Assembly: GCF_009649815.1 (NCBI RefSeq)
Contig: NZ_WJIC01000017.1
Coordinates: 1 to 64,000, forward strand
Reading direction: 5' to 3'
DNA: 64,000 nucleotides
DNA from: Nocardia sp. SYP-A9097
Lineage (GTDB): Bacteria > Actinomycetota > Actinomycetes > Mycobacteriales > Mycobacteriaceae
The notes under the pieces are model-generated. The model saw only the letters and a program-made list of their open reading frames with translations. It made no database searches and was not told the DNA's origin. A program made the translations under genes and the position numbers. Positions 47,301 to 54,513 of this stretch are shown piece after piece (position 1 is the first letter of the stretch; each line of letters opens with the position of its first letter).

Positions 47301-47511
47301 ACCGGAGCCCGTGCACATACCCATCCACCTACTGCGAGCACAGACTCCACTGCCCGGAACGACGGTGGACGGCCCGCGCGATTGGCGAGCGTATTGGCCG
47401 GTGCCGCACGGGAGTTCGGATATCCCCGGCGACCACTTCACCGCCCTCGAGGAACACGGCCCCACCACCGCGGACGCCATCCGCACATGGCTGGAGATCC
47501 TGGAATCCTGA
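41320..47511 (+). CDS. modular type I PKS 3: module 4 KS-AT-DH-KR-ACP-TE
   Basis: 2063 residues. N-terminal docking coiled coil (about 1-30: AKLREYLKRSIAKEQKLQQR). KS Cys206; AT with GHSIGG (Ser660) and HGFH (764), malonyl; DH with His973 in HAVLGTVIVP and Asp1137 in HPALLDAAVH; KR with GGLGGLG, VDD at 1504-1506 (B-type) and intact S-Y-N in FSSVSALLGGPGQSAYTAANAD; ACP Ser1729; C-terminal thioesterase (about 1790-2063) with nucleophile Ser1914 in GRSMGG (commonly GHSAGG), Asp1941 in LLVDSYP and His2039 in GDHF. It adds the last malonyl unit, leaves a 2,3-double bond and releases the chain by hydrolysis or cyclisation. Confidence 0.95.
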   Translation: MATEAKLREYLKRSIAKEQKLQQRLDEVQARAHEPIAIIGTACLLPGGISTPEQLWELVSEGRDAVGDFPADRGWDLAALYDPDPDQPGTSYTRQGGFLDGAADFDPDFFGISHREALSMDPQQRLLLRTAWEAFETAGLDPNAFRGSRTGVYAGLAGHDYGSRLDPIPEDLEGYLAINNLGSVVSGRIAYTFGFEGPAVTVDTACSSSLVALHLAVGALRSGDVDLAVVGGASVMSTPIGFTEFSRQRGLAVDGRCKAFAASADGTGWAEGVGVVLVERLSDAQRHGHEVLAVVRGSAVNQDGASNGLTAPNGPAQQRVIRAALADGDLGVGDVDAVEAHGTGTVLGDPIEAQAILATYGSRTDGEPLWLGSLKSNIGHAQAAAGVAGVIKTVEAIRRSRLPRSLHLDAPSPLVDWDSGRVELLTEGRAWPETGRPRRAGVSAFGVSGTNAHVILEQAPAPEPSADQRVPGQTGVLPLVFSGVSPEGLRGQANRLAGLLSADESAEMGSIASSLVRERVVFESRGVVLTSDRDEARAALRAVAEHKVVPGAVTGTGNVTGTVGVVFAGQGSQRSGAGAELYQRFPVFRAAFDAAAELLDRYLGASVEFSIRDVAFGAPGTEELIDSTVYTQSVVFAVETALFRLLRSWGIEIAAVAGHSIGGVVAAHVAGALSLDDAARLVAARGRLMGALPSGGAMVAIEATEAEVLEIIARVAGDGGTEVSIAAVNGPRAVVVSGAESPVLRVAAELTATGRRTKRLTVSHGFHSALMDPVLAEFESVVAELIFAEPSEAILISDSTGARITGAELADPRYWVRHLRGTVRFADAVRTIRALGVGTFIEAGADAVLTPMISASLDEDEDEDAAAVTATLRGGRDEATTALTAAATVFTNGGHVDWSAIVPARPRVSLPTYAFQEQRFWAAPVATRSDSTARGVTAVTHPLLGAAVSLAADGGVLLTGQLSLRTHPWLADHAVLGTVIVPGTALLELAARAGAEVGAHGIEELIVEAPLVLTDDPVDIQVAVTPAGDDGTGEIGIHSRPANSSDGAWTRHATAVVDTRNAEPDFEFGVWPPEGAEPVGVDDIYPTLLATGLAYGPAFQGLRRAWERDGELYVEVALPESEQPHAESFAIHPALLDAAVHLSALRALADIPPGYNRLPFAWNGVHLHAVGAGALRVRIAPTGPDTVTIQAADPTGSPVLTIDALVARRVSAQQLRSARSELRDALFEQVWIESGAETAALASWIILGDTDTELPDRLRLIGHRADRVPDVDALAAAIAAGETAPDIVVLPADSLDHLVPVLQSWLAAAALDAVPLVVLTRDGVAAHDAEIPDSGVAAVWGLVRAVQAERPGRTLLADIDDTDESLAALPGVLPLSADGDTQTVLRAGRILVPRLSRWDQQPEDEAAVWNSDGTVLITGGLGGLGAEIARHLVSAHGIRNLLLLGRRGTTTPGAEELIAELETAGATVEVRATDIGDRASLAAALAAIPEARPLTGIVHAAGVVDDGLFDALTPERLAAVLAPKSTGAHNLHELTGDSTTLSRFVLFSSVSALLGGPGQSAYTAANADLDALAAQRRSQGLPAVSVSWGLWERESGTTAHLTAADRGRIARGGLRALPTPLALALFDAATRADRAVLVAARFDSKALSRRAEVDSTAPVLRSLVRVPRRVAGTAAESRSVLRELAGSDSAERHRVLLGVVRAEIGAALAHPAPDSIAADRALVELGLDSLSAVELRNGLTRTIGVRLPATLTFDHPTPDALAAYLATLVDQGPSAVGPATRTGPTGLAAIHRRMHEGGKHAEAAALLIASSHVRTTFPVEDRKRHALNPIRLTSGPAATAIVAFPALSAISGPHEYSRMAQGFRGERDFHVVPWPGFTAGSDDLPDSVDTLVRMGIDGLKTAVGDRPFVVLGRSMGGCAAHAVTVALEQEGVAPRGMLLVDSYPIDAATQPGMEWWIGSMITGMLDRVDRFELAVQDERLTTMGTYNRLFAQWRPEPVHIPIHLLRAQTPLPGTTVDGPRDWRAYWPVPHGSSDIPGDHFTALEEHGPTTADAIRTWLEILES

Positions 47512-47665
47512 CCGTCGCAGCACAGCTCCGACCGCTCAGCCCCGCTCCGGGCGGAGTTCAGCGGGCACACCCGAACTCGGTGAAGCGGTAGGTGCTCGGG
47601 CCACTTCCTTCAAGGATGTGGCCAAGGCGTCGTCGGGGATGTAGTACTGATGTCTGACCCGACTG

Positions 47666-48997
47666 TTATCGAACCTGAACGATTCGTCTGCTGAGAAAGA
47701 CTACGAACAGCAGGACCGTCAAGGTTCCCAGGCTGGATTCGGTCACAAGTATGGCCCGTGCTCCTTGCCCGAATCCTGCCAAGTCACCTAGGCCTAGAGG
47801 GCTGAAGCAGTTCGCGATACCGGTGTAGAGGACCAGACTCGTCGATATGTCCGTGACGATGCGGAGTGCGAGGGTGGAGGCGACTATCTGCAGGGCCAGC
47901 CAACCGAGCATCCTGAATGGCCGATAGCCGTAGCAGCACAGGAGGTCGAGCGCGCTCGAGACAGCCCGCCGCAGACCCGGCGGCAGTGTCTTGTGCCGTG
48001 CCCGTGCGCTCGAAAGCCCGCACCTATCTTGGGCGTCGAAGTCGTCGGTTTGGCGGTAGAGGACGATGGCGCGATTGAGCGCGAACATAGCGTGGATGTA
48101 GAGCTCGAACTCGACGAGCATCGACGTTCCGATTCGCTCGTAGACGTTGGCTAGCAGAACCTTCTGGGTGTAGGTCAACTGGCTTGCGCGGAACTCGACT
48201 TCTGCGGCCAAGAGCGCAGTGAGGTATCCGACCAGCGCCTTCGGCGGATCGTGCGCCTTGGATTCGCGAGCCCGGACCGCCGCTACGAGATCGATATCCG
48301 GATCACGAGAGAGAGCTTCGACGGCACCAACCGATGCTGCTTCGAAGTAGGTATTCGCGAAAGTGAGAGTGTTGCGTGGCTGCGGAGAGGGCGGCGGGAT
48401 GTACTCGTCCAGTAGCAGACTCAGATCGTCCAGGGCGGCTTCGAGTTTGATCGCTTCCTCGTGGGATCGGCGGGGCGGCGGCAATGCGCGGATCTGCTGG
48501 ATCTCGCGGCTGTAGTTCTCCCCGGATTGTTCGATGTGCGCCGTCAGCTCTCGCACGAAGCGTGAGCGTTCGGACTCGGAGGCTTCGTCTGCGGCGGGTA
48601 GTACCGAATCGGAGCTGCTGACAGCGTCGGCAAGAGCGTTCACCGTCGAGGTTCCCTCGGTCGTGCTTGCGTCGCGCAGGACTCGGGTCCTCGCCCATCC
48701 TCGGTGCCACAGAACCGGATCGAAGCGGGCCGGATCGACAATCAATCCGTCTTCGGTGGCGGCCCTGCGGCACGCACCGACGAAAGCCAGCACGGTCGCG
48801 GCAGAAGGTAGCCGCTTGCCTCGAATAGCGTCCGACGCGGTCGAATTCGGCAGCGGGATCGCTTTCACTTCCGAACCTGCATCCTGCCGCTTCGAAAGGA
48901 TCGACATCCGCTCGAAACTTGGCATTCCGGCGTAGGTGCGAAGGTCTTTGAGATCATCAGCGAACTGCTGGACCGCACGCTGTGCATCATTGACCAT
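47666..48997 (-). CDS. HTH-like protein with C-terminal potassium-channel-like pore
   Basis: 443 residues. N-terminal 20-80 resembles the helix-turn-helix-like module found at the start of many actinomycete STAND-type proteins (IPLPNSTASDAIRGKRLPSA, then TVLAFVGACRRA). A long helical middle (about 120-350) is charged and partly coiled. The last 81 residues hold a hydrophobic helix (about 363-385), a re-entrant segment with SPLGLGDL at 399-406, comparable to the TVGYGD selectivity filter, and a second helix (about 416-437), as in two-helix K+ channels. ATG 48997 follows GGGAGG. A 39-aa membrane protein is encoded just upstream on the same strand. Whether it conducts ions is unknown; the filter differs from the consensus. 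Confidence 0.65.
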   Translation of the reverse strand: MVNDAQRAVQQFADDLKDLRTYAGMPSFERMSILSKRQDAGSEVKAIPLPNSTASDAIRGKRLPSAATVLAFVGACRRAATEDGLIVDPARFDPVLWHRGWARTRVLRDASTTEGTSTVNALADAVSSSDSVLPAADEASESERSRFVRELTAHIEQSGENYSREIQQIRALPPPRRSHEEAIKLEAALDDLSLLLDEYIPPPSPQPRNTLTFANTYFEAASVGAVEALSRDPDIDLVAAVRARESKAHDPPKALVGYLTALLAAEVEFRASQLTYTQKVLLANVYERIGTSMLVEFELYIHAMFALNRAIVLYRQTDDFDAQDRCGLSSARARHKTLPPGLRRAVSSALDLLCCYGYRPFRMLGWLALQIVASTLALRIVTDISTSLVLYTGIANCFSPLGLGDLAGFGQGARAILVTESSLGTLTVLLFVVFLSRRIVQVR

Positions 48998-49064
48998 CAC
49001 GCATGCCTCCCTCCCGGCGCACATTGCGCCCAATTTTGCACTGCCGCCGCTCTTCACCGGGTGC

Positions 49065-49184
49065 TTACGCACAGACGATCACCACAGCGGCCAGCGTCAG
49101 GGCGGCGATCAGAACGCAGAAGCGCGCTGTGGTGCCCCAGTCGGTCATTGCTGCACGAACGGTCATCCCGATCTCTCTCCACAT
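49065..49184 (-). CDS. small membrane protein, 39 aa
   Basis: ATG 49184 lies behind a very strong AGGAGG. The peptide starts MWREIGMTVRAAMTDWG, followed by one membrane helix (about residues 20-38, rich in Ala, Leu, Val) to the stop. Charged residues before the helix suggest the N-terminus faces the cytoplasm. It lies 67 bp upstream of the HTH-channel gene in the same direction, so the two are likely co-expressed, perhaps as a partner subunit or membrane anchor. I recall similar small membrane proteins in other actinomycetes, but no function. Confidence 0.7.
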   Translation of the reverse strand: MWREIGMTVRAAMTDWGTTARFCVLIAALTLAAVVIVCA

Positions 49185-49604
49185 TGCGTCCTCCTCGCGT
49201 TGTGCCGCTGGTTTCCATTCCAGCGGCGAGGACGAGGGCGGTCACCCCGGTCGCCTGAACTCGGGCAGCGATCGGCCGAGTGCGGCTGAAGTCGGCTGTG
49301 AATCGGCTGAATTCGGCGAGCTGACGAGGACTTCGGGACGATCCAGGCCGCCCGAAGAACGGCGAGGTCTGGAGTGCCATCGGCGACAGCCTCACGCCGC
49401 GGGCGGACAAGGAGCGTGCGCTGAGGGGCGAACCAGGAGCTCTACCCCACCGTGGACACTCCGCCGCTCGCTGAAGGGACGCCATGACCAGCGATCCCAC
49501 CAGGCGCCGCCCTGGCGCAGCTATTCACCGAGCACACCGGCCGCGCGTGAAAAGGGCCGCTCGCAATCCACGGATTGCGAGCGGGCCCTTCGCTATAGCG
49601 ACTT
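49185..49604. other. gap between the small membrane protein gene and the SnoaL-like gene
   Basis: 420 bp with the promoter of the channel operon expected at its left end and the terminator at 49552-49590 at its right end. I see no convincing gene. Confidence 0.5.
49552..49590 (-). terminator. strong hairpin after the SnoaL-like gene
   Basis: AAGGGCCGCTCGCAATCC pairs with GGATTGCGAGCGGGCCCTT (one bulged base). It lies 14 bp beyond the stop of the SnoaL-like gene and is followed on the minus strand by CCCTTTTC. This is the likely end of the first ABC operon. Confidence 0.8.
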
Positions 49605-50027
49605 TCAGACAGAAGCGCCGGTCAGCTGGGCGATGATGCCGAGGCGATCGGGCAGCACCGCGTATTCGGTGATGCGGCCGTCCTGGAACCGGATGGTACT
49701 GATGCTCTCACCGAAGAAGCGCCTGCCGCTATTGGGCGCACCGAAGATCACACCGCGCTGGATGCCCTCGATGGTCCAGTAGACGACGACTCGGTCGTCC
49801 TCGGCGACGGTGTCGGTGACAATGGCGGTGACGCCTTCGACATTGGCGCGCAGCCAGGTGATGTGTTCGACGAAACCCTCACGGCCCTTGATGTTTCCGG
49901 CCGGGACCGCGGAGTCGCGCCCGTCATCGGCGATGATGTCGTCCAGTAGGGCGAGATTGCCCTCGGTGATCACCTCGGTGTAGAAGCGCCGTGCGACAGC
50001 CTTATTGGTTTCGATCGCGGTGGTCAT
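49605..50027 (-). CDS. SnoaL-like (NTF2-fold) protein
   Basis: 140 residues. The N-terminal helix NKAVARRFYTEVITEGNLALLDDIIADD, the loop GREGFVEHITWLRANVEG and the strand DRVVVYWTIEGIQRG are typical of SnoaL/ester-cyclase-like NTF2 proteins. Such proteins are cyclases, isomerases or unknown; the position after an SDR at the end of an ABC operon makes a catabolic role more likely than a part in the PKS, though the PKS ends only 2 kb away. AGAAGGAGAGC precedes ATG 50027. The gap to the SDR is 61 bp. Confidence 0.85.
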   Translation of the reverse strand: MTTAIETNKAVARRFYTEVITEGNLALLDDIIADDGRDSAVPAGNIKGREGFVEHITWLRANVEGVTAIVTDTVAEDDRVVVYWTIEGIQRGVIFGAPNSGRRFFGESISTIRFQDGRITEYAVLPDRLGIIAQLTGASV

Positions 50028-50088
50028 ATGCTCTCCTTCTGGTGGTTCGGATACGGGTCACCCCGATGCGGGGTGGTGCGGGAGCCGA

Positions 50089-50865
50089 TCAGAGCGACTG
50101 ACCGGGCAGCGGCAAGATGCCGAGGTTGGCGTCCAGCCCGCCGTCGACCACGAGGGTGGTACCGGTGATGTAACCGGCGGCGGGGGAGGCGAGGAACCAG
50201 ATCGCCTCGGCCTGCTCGCGGGGTTCCGCGAAGCGCCCGAGCGGGATCCGGCGTTCGATGGCGGCCAGCAGTCCGGGGTCCTGATGCACATTGGCGGTGA
50301 TACCGGTCCGTGTGAGTCCGGGGGCCAGCGCGTTGATCCGGATGCCCTGTGCCGCATAGTCGATCGCGAAAGCGCGGACGAGATTGATCAGCGCGCCCTT
50401 GGACGCGTTATAGGCCCAGTTCCCCGGATCGCCGCGCAATCCGGCCACCGATGAGGTGAACACCGCCGAGCCGCGGGATTTGCGCAGTGCCGGAATCGCA
50501 GCCTTGAGTCCGTGGATCGGCCCGCGCAGGTTGACCCCGAAGATCCGGTCCGCCGAATCGACCGCGCCGCGAGATTCCAATGGCGGGGTGCCACCGGTCC
50601 CGGCATTGAGGACCACGGTGTCCAGGCGGCCGAAGCGGCTCAGCGCCGTATCGACGGCCGCCCGATTCACCTCTTCGCCGGAGACATCGCCGGACAGGGT
50701 GACGATGCCATCGCCTAGATCGGCAAGGCCGCGTTCGGAAATATCCACGGCGACGACATGATCCCCGCGTTCGGCGAACAATTGCGCGGTGGCGCGGCCG
50801 ATACCGGAAGCTGCTCCGGTGACGATCGCGACGCGGCGGTCATCGGCGGGGGAGGGCTCGGTCAT
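50089..50865 (-). CDS. short-chain dehydrogenase/reductase (SDR), classical type
   Basis: 258 residues. TGAASGIGRA (about residues 16-25), catalytic triad in TSSVAGLRG and YNASKGAL, an N-Ala-Gly-Thr loop (LNAGTGG) instead of NNAG, and the PGLTRTGI and ITGTTLVVDGG tail of FabG-like enzymes. The ATG at 50865 overlaps the ABC ATPase stop (ATGA), so translation is coupled. It probably oxidises or reduces the imported compound or its product. Confidence 0.9.
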   Translation of the reverse strand: MTEPSPADDRRVAIVTGAASGIGRATAQLFAERGDHVVAVDISERGLADLGDGIVTLSGDVSGEEVNRAAVDTALSRFGRLDTVVLNAGTGGTPPLESRGAVDSADRIFGVNLRGPIHGLKAAIPALRKSRGSAVFTSSVAGLRGDPGNWAYNASKGALINLVRAFAIDYAAQGIRINALAPGLTRTGITANVHQDPGLLAAIERRIPLGRFAEPREQAEAIWFLASPAAGYITGTTLVVDGGLDANLGILPLPGQSL

Positions 50866-52694
50866 GAAATACCTTTCGGAAGCGGATCGACGGAGGCCGG
50901 CTCGGCCAGGGCTGGCACGAGCGAACGCGATGCGGGAACGCGCGGCATGGCGGCGAGCAATTGCCGGGTGTACGGATGCTGCGGATTGTCGAATATGTCC
51001 TCGGCGCGGCCGGTTTCGACAATCCGGCCGTGCTGGGTGACGGCCACCCGATCGCACAATTGCCGGACGACCGCGAGGTCGTGCGAGATGAACAGCAGTG
51101 CGGCTCCGGTATCGCGCTGCACCTGCTCGAACAGGTCCAGAATCTGGGCCTGGATCGTGACATCGAGTGCGGACACCGGTTCGTCGGCGACGAGGAGATC
51201 GGGTCCGGTGGCCAGTGCTCGGGCGATGGCCACGCGCTGGCGCTGGCCGCCGGAGAGCTGGGTGGGACGGCGGGCGGCCAGTATCGGATCGAGTCCGACG
51301 GCATCGAGCAGTTCGGCGGCCCGTGCCGCGCGTGCCTCGGCGGAAGGCAGCCGGTGCAGTGCTTCGCCGACGATTCGCTCGACCGTGTAGCGGGGATCGA
51401 ACGCGCTGAGCGGGTCCTGATCGATGAGCTGGATTCGCGGCCGGGACGCGCGGCGAGCCCGCTCGCGGAGTTCGCTCCACGGTCCGCCGTCGAATCGGAC
51501 GGAACCGGTCAGCGGGGTGAGGTGGGCGAGCGCTAATCGTGCCAATGTGCTTTTCCCGGAACCGGATTCCCCAACGATCCCCAGTGTTTCGCCACGTTCC
51601 AAGACGAGTGACACCCCGTCCACGGTGGTCTGGCGTTTACCGTTCGGAAGGCGGTATTCGTGTGAGACGTCGGTGAATTCGAGCAGTGGCGGATGCCCGG
51701 ACGGAGTCACGGTGGCCGCCGACCGCGCGGGACGCTCCGCGGCCACATGCTCACCGGGATGAATGCACCGGACGGCATGATCGTCGCCGAATTCGGTGAG
51801 CGGGGGCAGGATTTCGCGGCATCGATCCTCGACGAGCGGGCAGCGGGTCGCGAAGGGGCAGCCGGTTTCAGCGGCCGGTGCCCAATTGGCTGTGACCGCG
51901 CGCCGGGCCGGTCCGTCGGCCCGTGGTGCGGCCGCCAGCAGCTCCACCGTGTAGGGATGCGCCGGTGCGTCGAAAAGCTGTGCCGCACTGCTCTGTTCGA
52001 CGATCACGCCCGCGTGCATGACCGCGACGGTGTCGGCGGTCCCGGCCACGACCGCGAGATCATGGGAGATGAGCAATATCGCGGTTCCGGCCGCGCGCCG
52101 CGCGTCCAGCAGGCGCAGGATCTGCGCCTGCACGGTGACATCCAGCGCGGTCGTCGGCTCATCGGCAATGAGCAGTTCGGGCCGGGCCGCGATCGCCGAC
52201 GCGATGAGCACCCGCTGCCGCAATCCACCGGAGAGCTCATGCGGGTACTGCAACAACCGATCGTCGGGATTGGGAATGCCGACGGCCGCAAGTAGTTCGA
52301 GCACCGTGTCATCGAGGTCATCGGGGGTCACCAGTCGATGGATCTGGAGTGGTTCGGCCACCTCGTGCCCGATCCGGCGCAGCGGGTCGAGTGAGGTGAG
52401 CGCGTCCTGGAGCACGAAACCGATTCGCCTACCACGGATTCCGCGCCACTGCCGATCCGGCAGCCGCCGCAGGTCGGTGCCGTCGAAGGACAATTCATCG
52501 GCGCTGACTCGCGCTCCGGCCCCGGCCAGGCCGAGCAGCGCTCGCGCGGTCACGCTCTTACCCGAGCCCGATTCACCGACCAGCGCCAAGCATCGTCCCG
52601 GAGCCAGCTGCAGGCTCACATCGCGCACCGCGGGTGCTGTGCCGGAACCGAATTCGACCGAGAGATTTCGTACGTTCAGCAACGGCGAGGTCAT
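50862..52694 (-). CDS. dipeptide/oligopeptide-type ABC transporter, fused double ATPase
   Basis: 610 residues made of two ATP-binding cassettes, equivalent to DppD and DppF joined. First half: Walker A GESGSGKSVT, signature LSGGLRQRV, Walker B LLIADEPTTALDV, and a cysteine-rich C-terminal segment (GCPFATRCPLVEDRCRE) typical of the DppD-type iron-sulphur or structural motif. Second half: GESGSGKSTLAR, LSGGQRQRV and LLVADEPVSALDV. The stop overlaps the SDR start and the start overlaps the permease stop, both as ATGA. It energises import at the cytoplasmic membrane. Confidence 0.95.
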   Translation of the reverse strand: MTSPLLNVRNLSVEFGSGTAPAVRDVSLQLAPGRCLALVGESGSGKSVTARALLGLAGAGARVSADELSFDGTDLRRLPDRQWRGIRGRRIGFVLQDALTSLDPLRRIGHEVAEPLQIHRLVTPDDLDDTVLELLAAVGIPNPDDRLLQYPHELSGGLRQRVLIASAIAARPELLIADEPTTALDVTVQAQILRLLDARRAAGTAILLISHDLAVVAGTADTVAVMHAGVIVEQSSAAQLFDAPAHPYTVELLAAAPRADGPARRAVTANWAPAAETGCPFATRCPLVEDRCREILPPLTEFGDDHAVRCIHPGEHVAAERPARSAATVTPSGHPPLLEFTDVSHEYRLPNGKRQTTVDGVSLVLERGETLGIVGESGSGKSTLARLALAHLTPLTGSVRFDGGPWSELRERARRASRPRIQLIDQDPLSAFDPRYTVERIVGEALHRLPSAEARAARAAELLDAVGLDPILAARRPTQLSGGQRQRVAIARALATGPDLLVADEPVSALDVTIQAQILDLFEQVQRDTGAALLFISHDLAVVRQLCDRVAVTQHGRIVETGRAEDIFDNPQHPYTRQLLAAMPRVPASRSLVPALAEPASVDPLPKGIS

Positions 52695-53557
52695 TGTGGT
52701 GACCGCCCCTCGGCCGCGGCGCGCAGGGTGCGCCCGAGCACACTGACCGTCAGCACCGTCAGCGTGACGGCGAGGCCGGGGAACAGCGCCAGGGTCCACG
52801 CGGCGGAGAGGTAGTTGCGCGATTGCGCGAGCATCGAACCCCATTCCGGGACAGACGCTTCCGCCGATCCCAGGCCCAGGAAGCTCAGCGACGCCCCGAT
52901 AATGATCGCGGTGCCGATATTGATCACGATCAGTACGCCGAGCGGGAGCAGCACATTCGGCGCGATATGCCGCACGGCGACTCGCCATGGTGCGATGCCC
53001 AGATCCAATGCCGCACGAACATAGGCGAACTGGCGCACCAGCAGCGTACGTATCCGCACCATGCGAGCGAATCCGGGGGCGAGAGCGACCGTCACCGCGA
53101 TCGTCACATTGCCGGTGCCGGGGCCGAGAATGGCGACCACCAGCAGTGCCATCAGGATGGCCGGAAAGGACAGGAAGATATCGGCGGCCCGCATCGCCAC
53201 CTGATCGGCGATCCGCCCGCCCAGACCGGCCGCGAGGCCCCAGAGCGTGCCGACGACACAGGCCAGCGCGGTGGACCCGATCCCCACCAGCAGTGACGCG
53301 CGGGTGCCGTGCACCACCCGCGCGTACACGTCGCGTCCGAGCCAGTCGGTGCCGAAAAGGTGTGCGCCACCGGGCGGGCGCAATGCGACGGCGGGATCGA
53401 TCGCATCCGGTGAACCGGCGATCAGGCCGGGCGCGAGAGCGGCCAGCGCGATGGCGGCCAGGACCACACCGGCGACGGCTGTCCCGATCGGCGGGATGCG
53501 CCGAGATGTGGTGCGCGCCAGCGTCTCCGGCGTCGCCGCCGTGATATCGGTACTCAT
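52691..53557 (-). CDS. ABC transporter permease, DppC type
   Basis: 288 residues, about six membrane helices. An N-terminal tail and first helix are followed by the HLFGTDWLGRDVYARVVHGTRASLLVG motif of DppC-like permeases; the EAA-type coupling loop is around ALDLGIAPWRVAVRHIAPNVLLP, and SLSFLGLGSAEASVPEWGSML is a family hallmark. Coupled by ATGA overlaps to both neighbours. It forms the pore with the DppB-type permease. Confidence 0.94.
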   Translation of the reverse strand: MSTDITAATPETLARTTSRRIPPIGTAVAGVVLAAIALAALAPGLIAGSPDAIDPAVALRPPGGAHLFGTDWLGRDVYARVVHGTRASLLVGIGSTALACVVGTLWGLAAGLGGRIADQVAMRAADIFLSFPAILMALLVVAILGPGTGNVTIAVTVALAPGFARMVRIRTLLVRQFAYVRAALDLGIAPWRVAVRHIAPNVLLPLGVLIVINIGTAIIIGASLSFLGLGSAEASVPEWGSMLAQSRNYLSAAWTLALFPGLAVTLTVLTVSVLGRTLRAAAEGRSPQ

Positions 53558-54513
53558 CGGGCGACCTCCCGGATACGTGGATCGACGATTCGGTACAGCA
53601 CATCGAGTCCGATGCTGATCACCGAGAACGTCCCGGCGGTCAGCAATACGACGCCGGTCACGACGGGGTAGTCGCGCCCCCGTACCGCGGTGACCAGGAC
53701 CTGCCCCAAACCCTGCCGGGCGAATACCGTTTCGACCACTACGACGCCGCCGAGCAGATTCCCGAACATCCAGCCCGACAGTGTCAATACCGGCAGGGCC
53801 GCATGTCGCAGCGCGTGCCGGACGCGTACGCGGGTCTCGGTCGCGCCCCGGGCTCGGACGGTGAGCGAGAAGGGCTGGTCGAGTGCCTGTTCGATACCCT
53901 CGCGCGCGACCTGGGACAGGACGCCGGTGACGGCGATCGCCAGGGTGATCACCGGCAGTACCAGCGCGGCGATCCCGTTATTGCCCAGCACCGGAAACAC
54001 ATGCCAATGGAATGAGAACAGGGCCAGCAGCAGAAAGCCGATCCAGAAGGTCGGCATCGACAGGGCCACGAACTCCGCGGTCTGGGCGATTGCCCGCGGC
54101 CGGGGCCGGTCCGCGGTCACCAGCGCGAGACCGACCGCCAGCAGCAGGCCGAGCGTCATCCCCCCGACCGCGAGAGTGATTGTGGGCCACAGCTGTTCGG
54201 TGATGATCGAGAGCACCGATCGATGCTGCTGATACGACACCCCGAGATCACCGCGCAACAGTCGACCGAGAAAACGCGGATACCGCACGAGAATCGGATC
54301 GTCGAAACCGTATTCGGACCGGATGCGGGCGAGCACCTCGGGTGAAGCGGTCGCTGCCACCCCACCCGCGACGGCGCGCGCCGGGTCGCCGGGAATCAGC
54401 AGCAGACCGGCGAAGGTGATCGTGGCGGCGCCCCACATGACCACCAGCGCGAGCACCAGGCGACCGGCCAGCCATCGCAGCGGCTCCGGCACCCGGATCA
54501 GGAGGCGAGCCAT
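53554..54513 (-). CDS. ABC transporter permease, DppB type
   Basis: 319 residues with six expected helices. N-terminal RLVLALVVMWGAATITFAGLLLIPGDPA, then GLGVSYQQHRSV-like GDLGVSYQQHRSVLSII, an EAA loop region in VRARGATETRVRVRHALRHAALPVLT and ETVFARQGLGQVLVTAVRGRDYPVV are characteristic. ATG 54513 overlaps the end of the binding-protein gene by 16 bp; the longer upstream frame would run into that gene and is not used. Confidence 0.94.
   Translation of the reverse strand: MARLLIRVPEPLRWLAGRLVLALVVMWGAATITFAGLLLIPGDPARAVAGGVAATASPEVLARIRSEYGFDDPILVRYPRFLGRLLRGDLGVSYQQHRSVLSIITEQLWPTITLAVGGMTLGLLLAVGLALVTADRPRPRAIAQTAEFVALSMPTFWIGFLLLALFSFHWHVFPVLGNNGIAALVLPVITLAIAVTGVLSQVAREGIEQALDQPFSLTVRARGATETRVRVRHALRHAALPVLTLSGWMFGNLLGGVVVVETVFARQGLGQVLVTAVRGRDYPVVTGVVLLTAGTFSVISIGLDVLYRIVDPRIREVAR

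Noticed and set aside
47521..47570. Imperfect hairpin after the PKS thioesterase
   Set aside because: Arms are short with several mismatches and no T-run follows; not strong enough to call a terminator.
49054..49500. A 148-codon minus-strand frame covering the small membrane protein
   Set aside because: Ser/Arg-rich, no good ribosome binding site, and in a different frame from the 39-aa gene that has one.
52695..53603. N-terminal extension of the fused ATPase (50862-52694)
   Set aside because: It overlaps the DppC permease in another frame; the ATGA overlap at 52691-52694 and the homology start fix the ATG at 52694.
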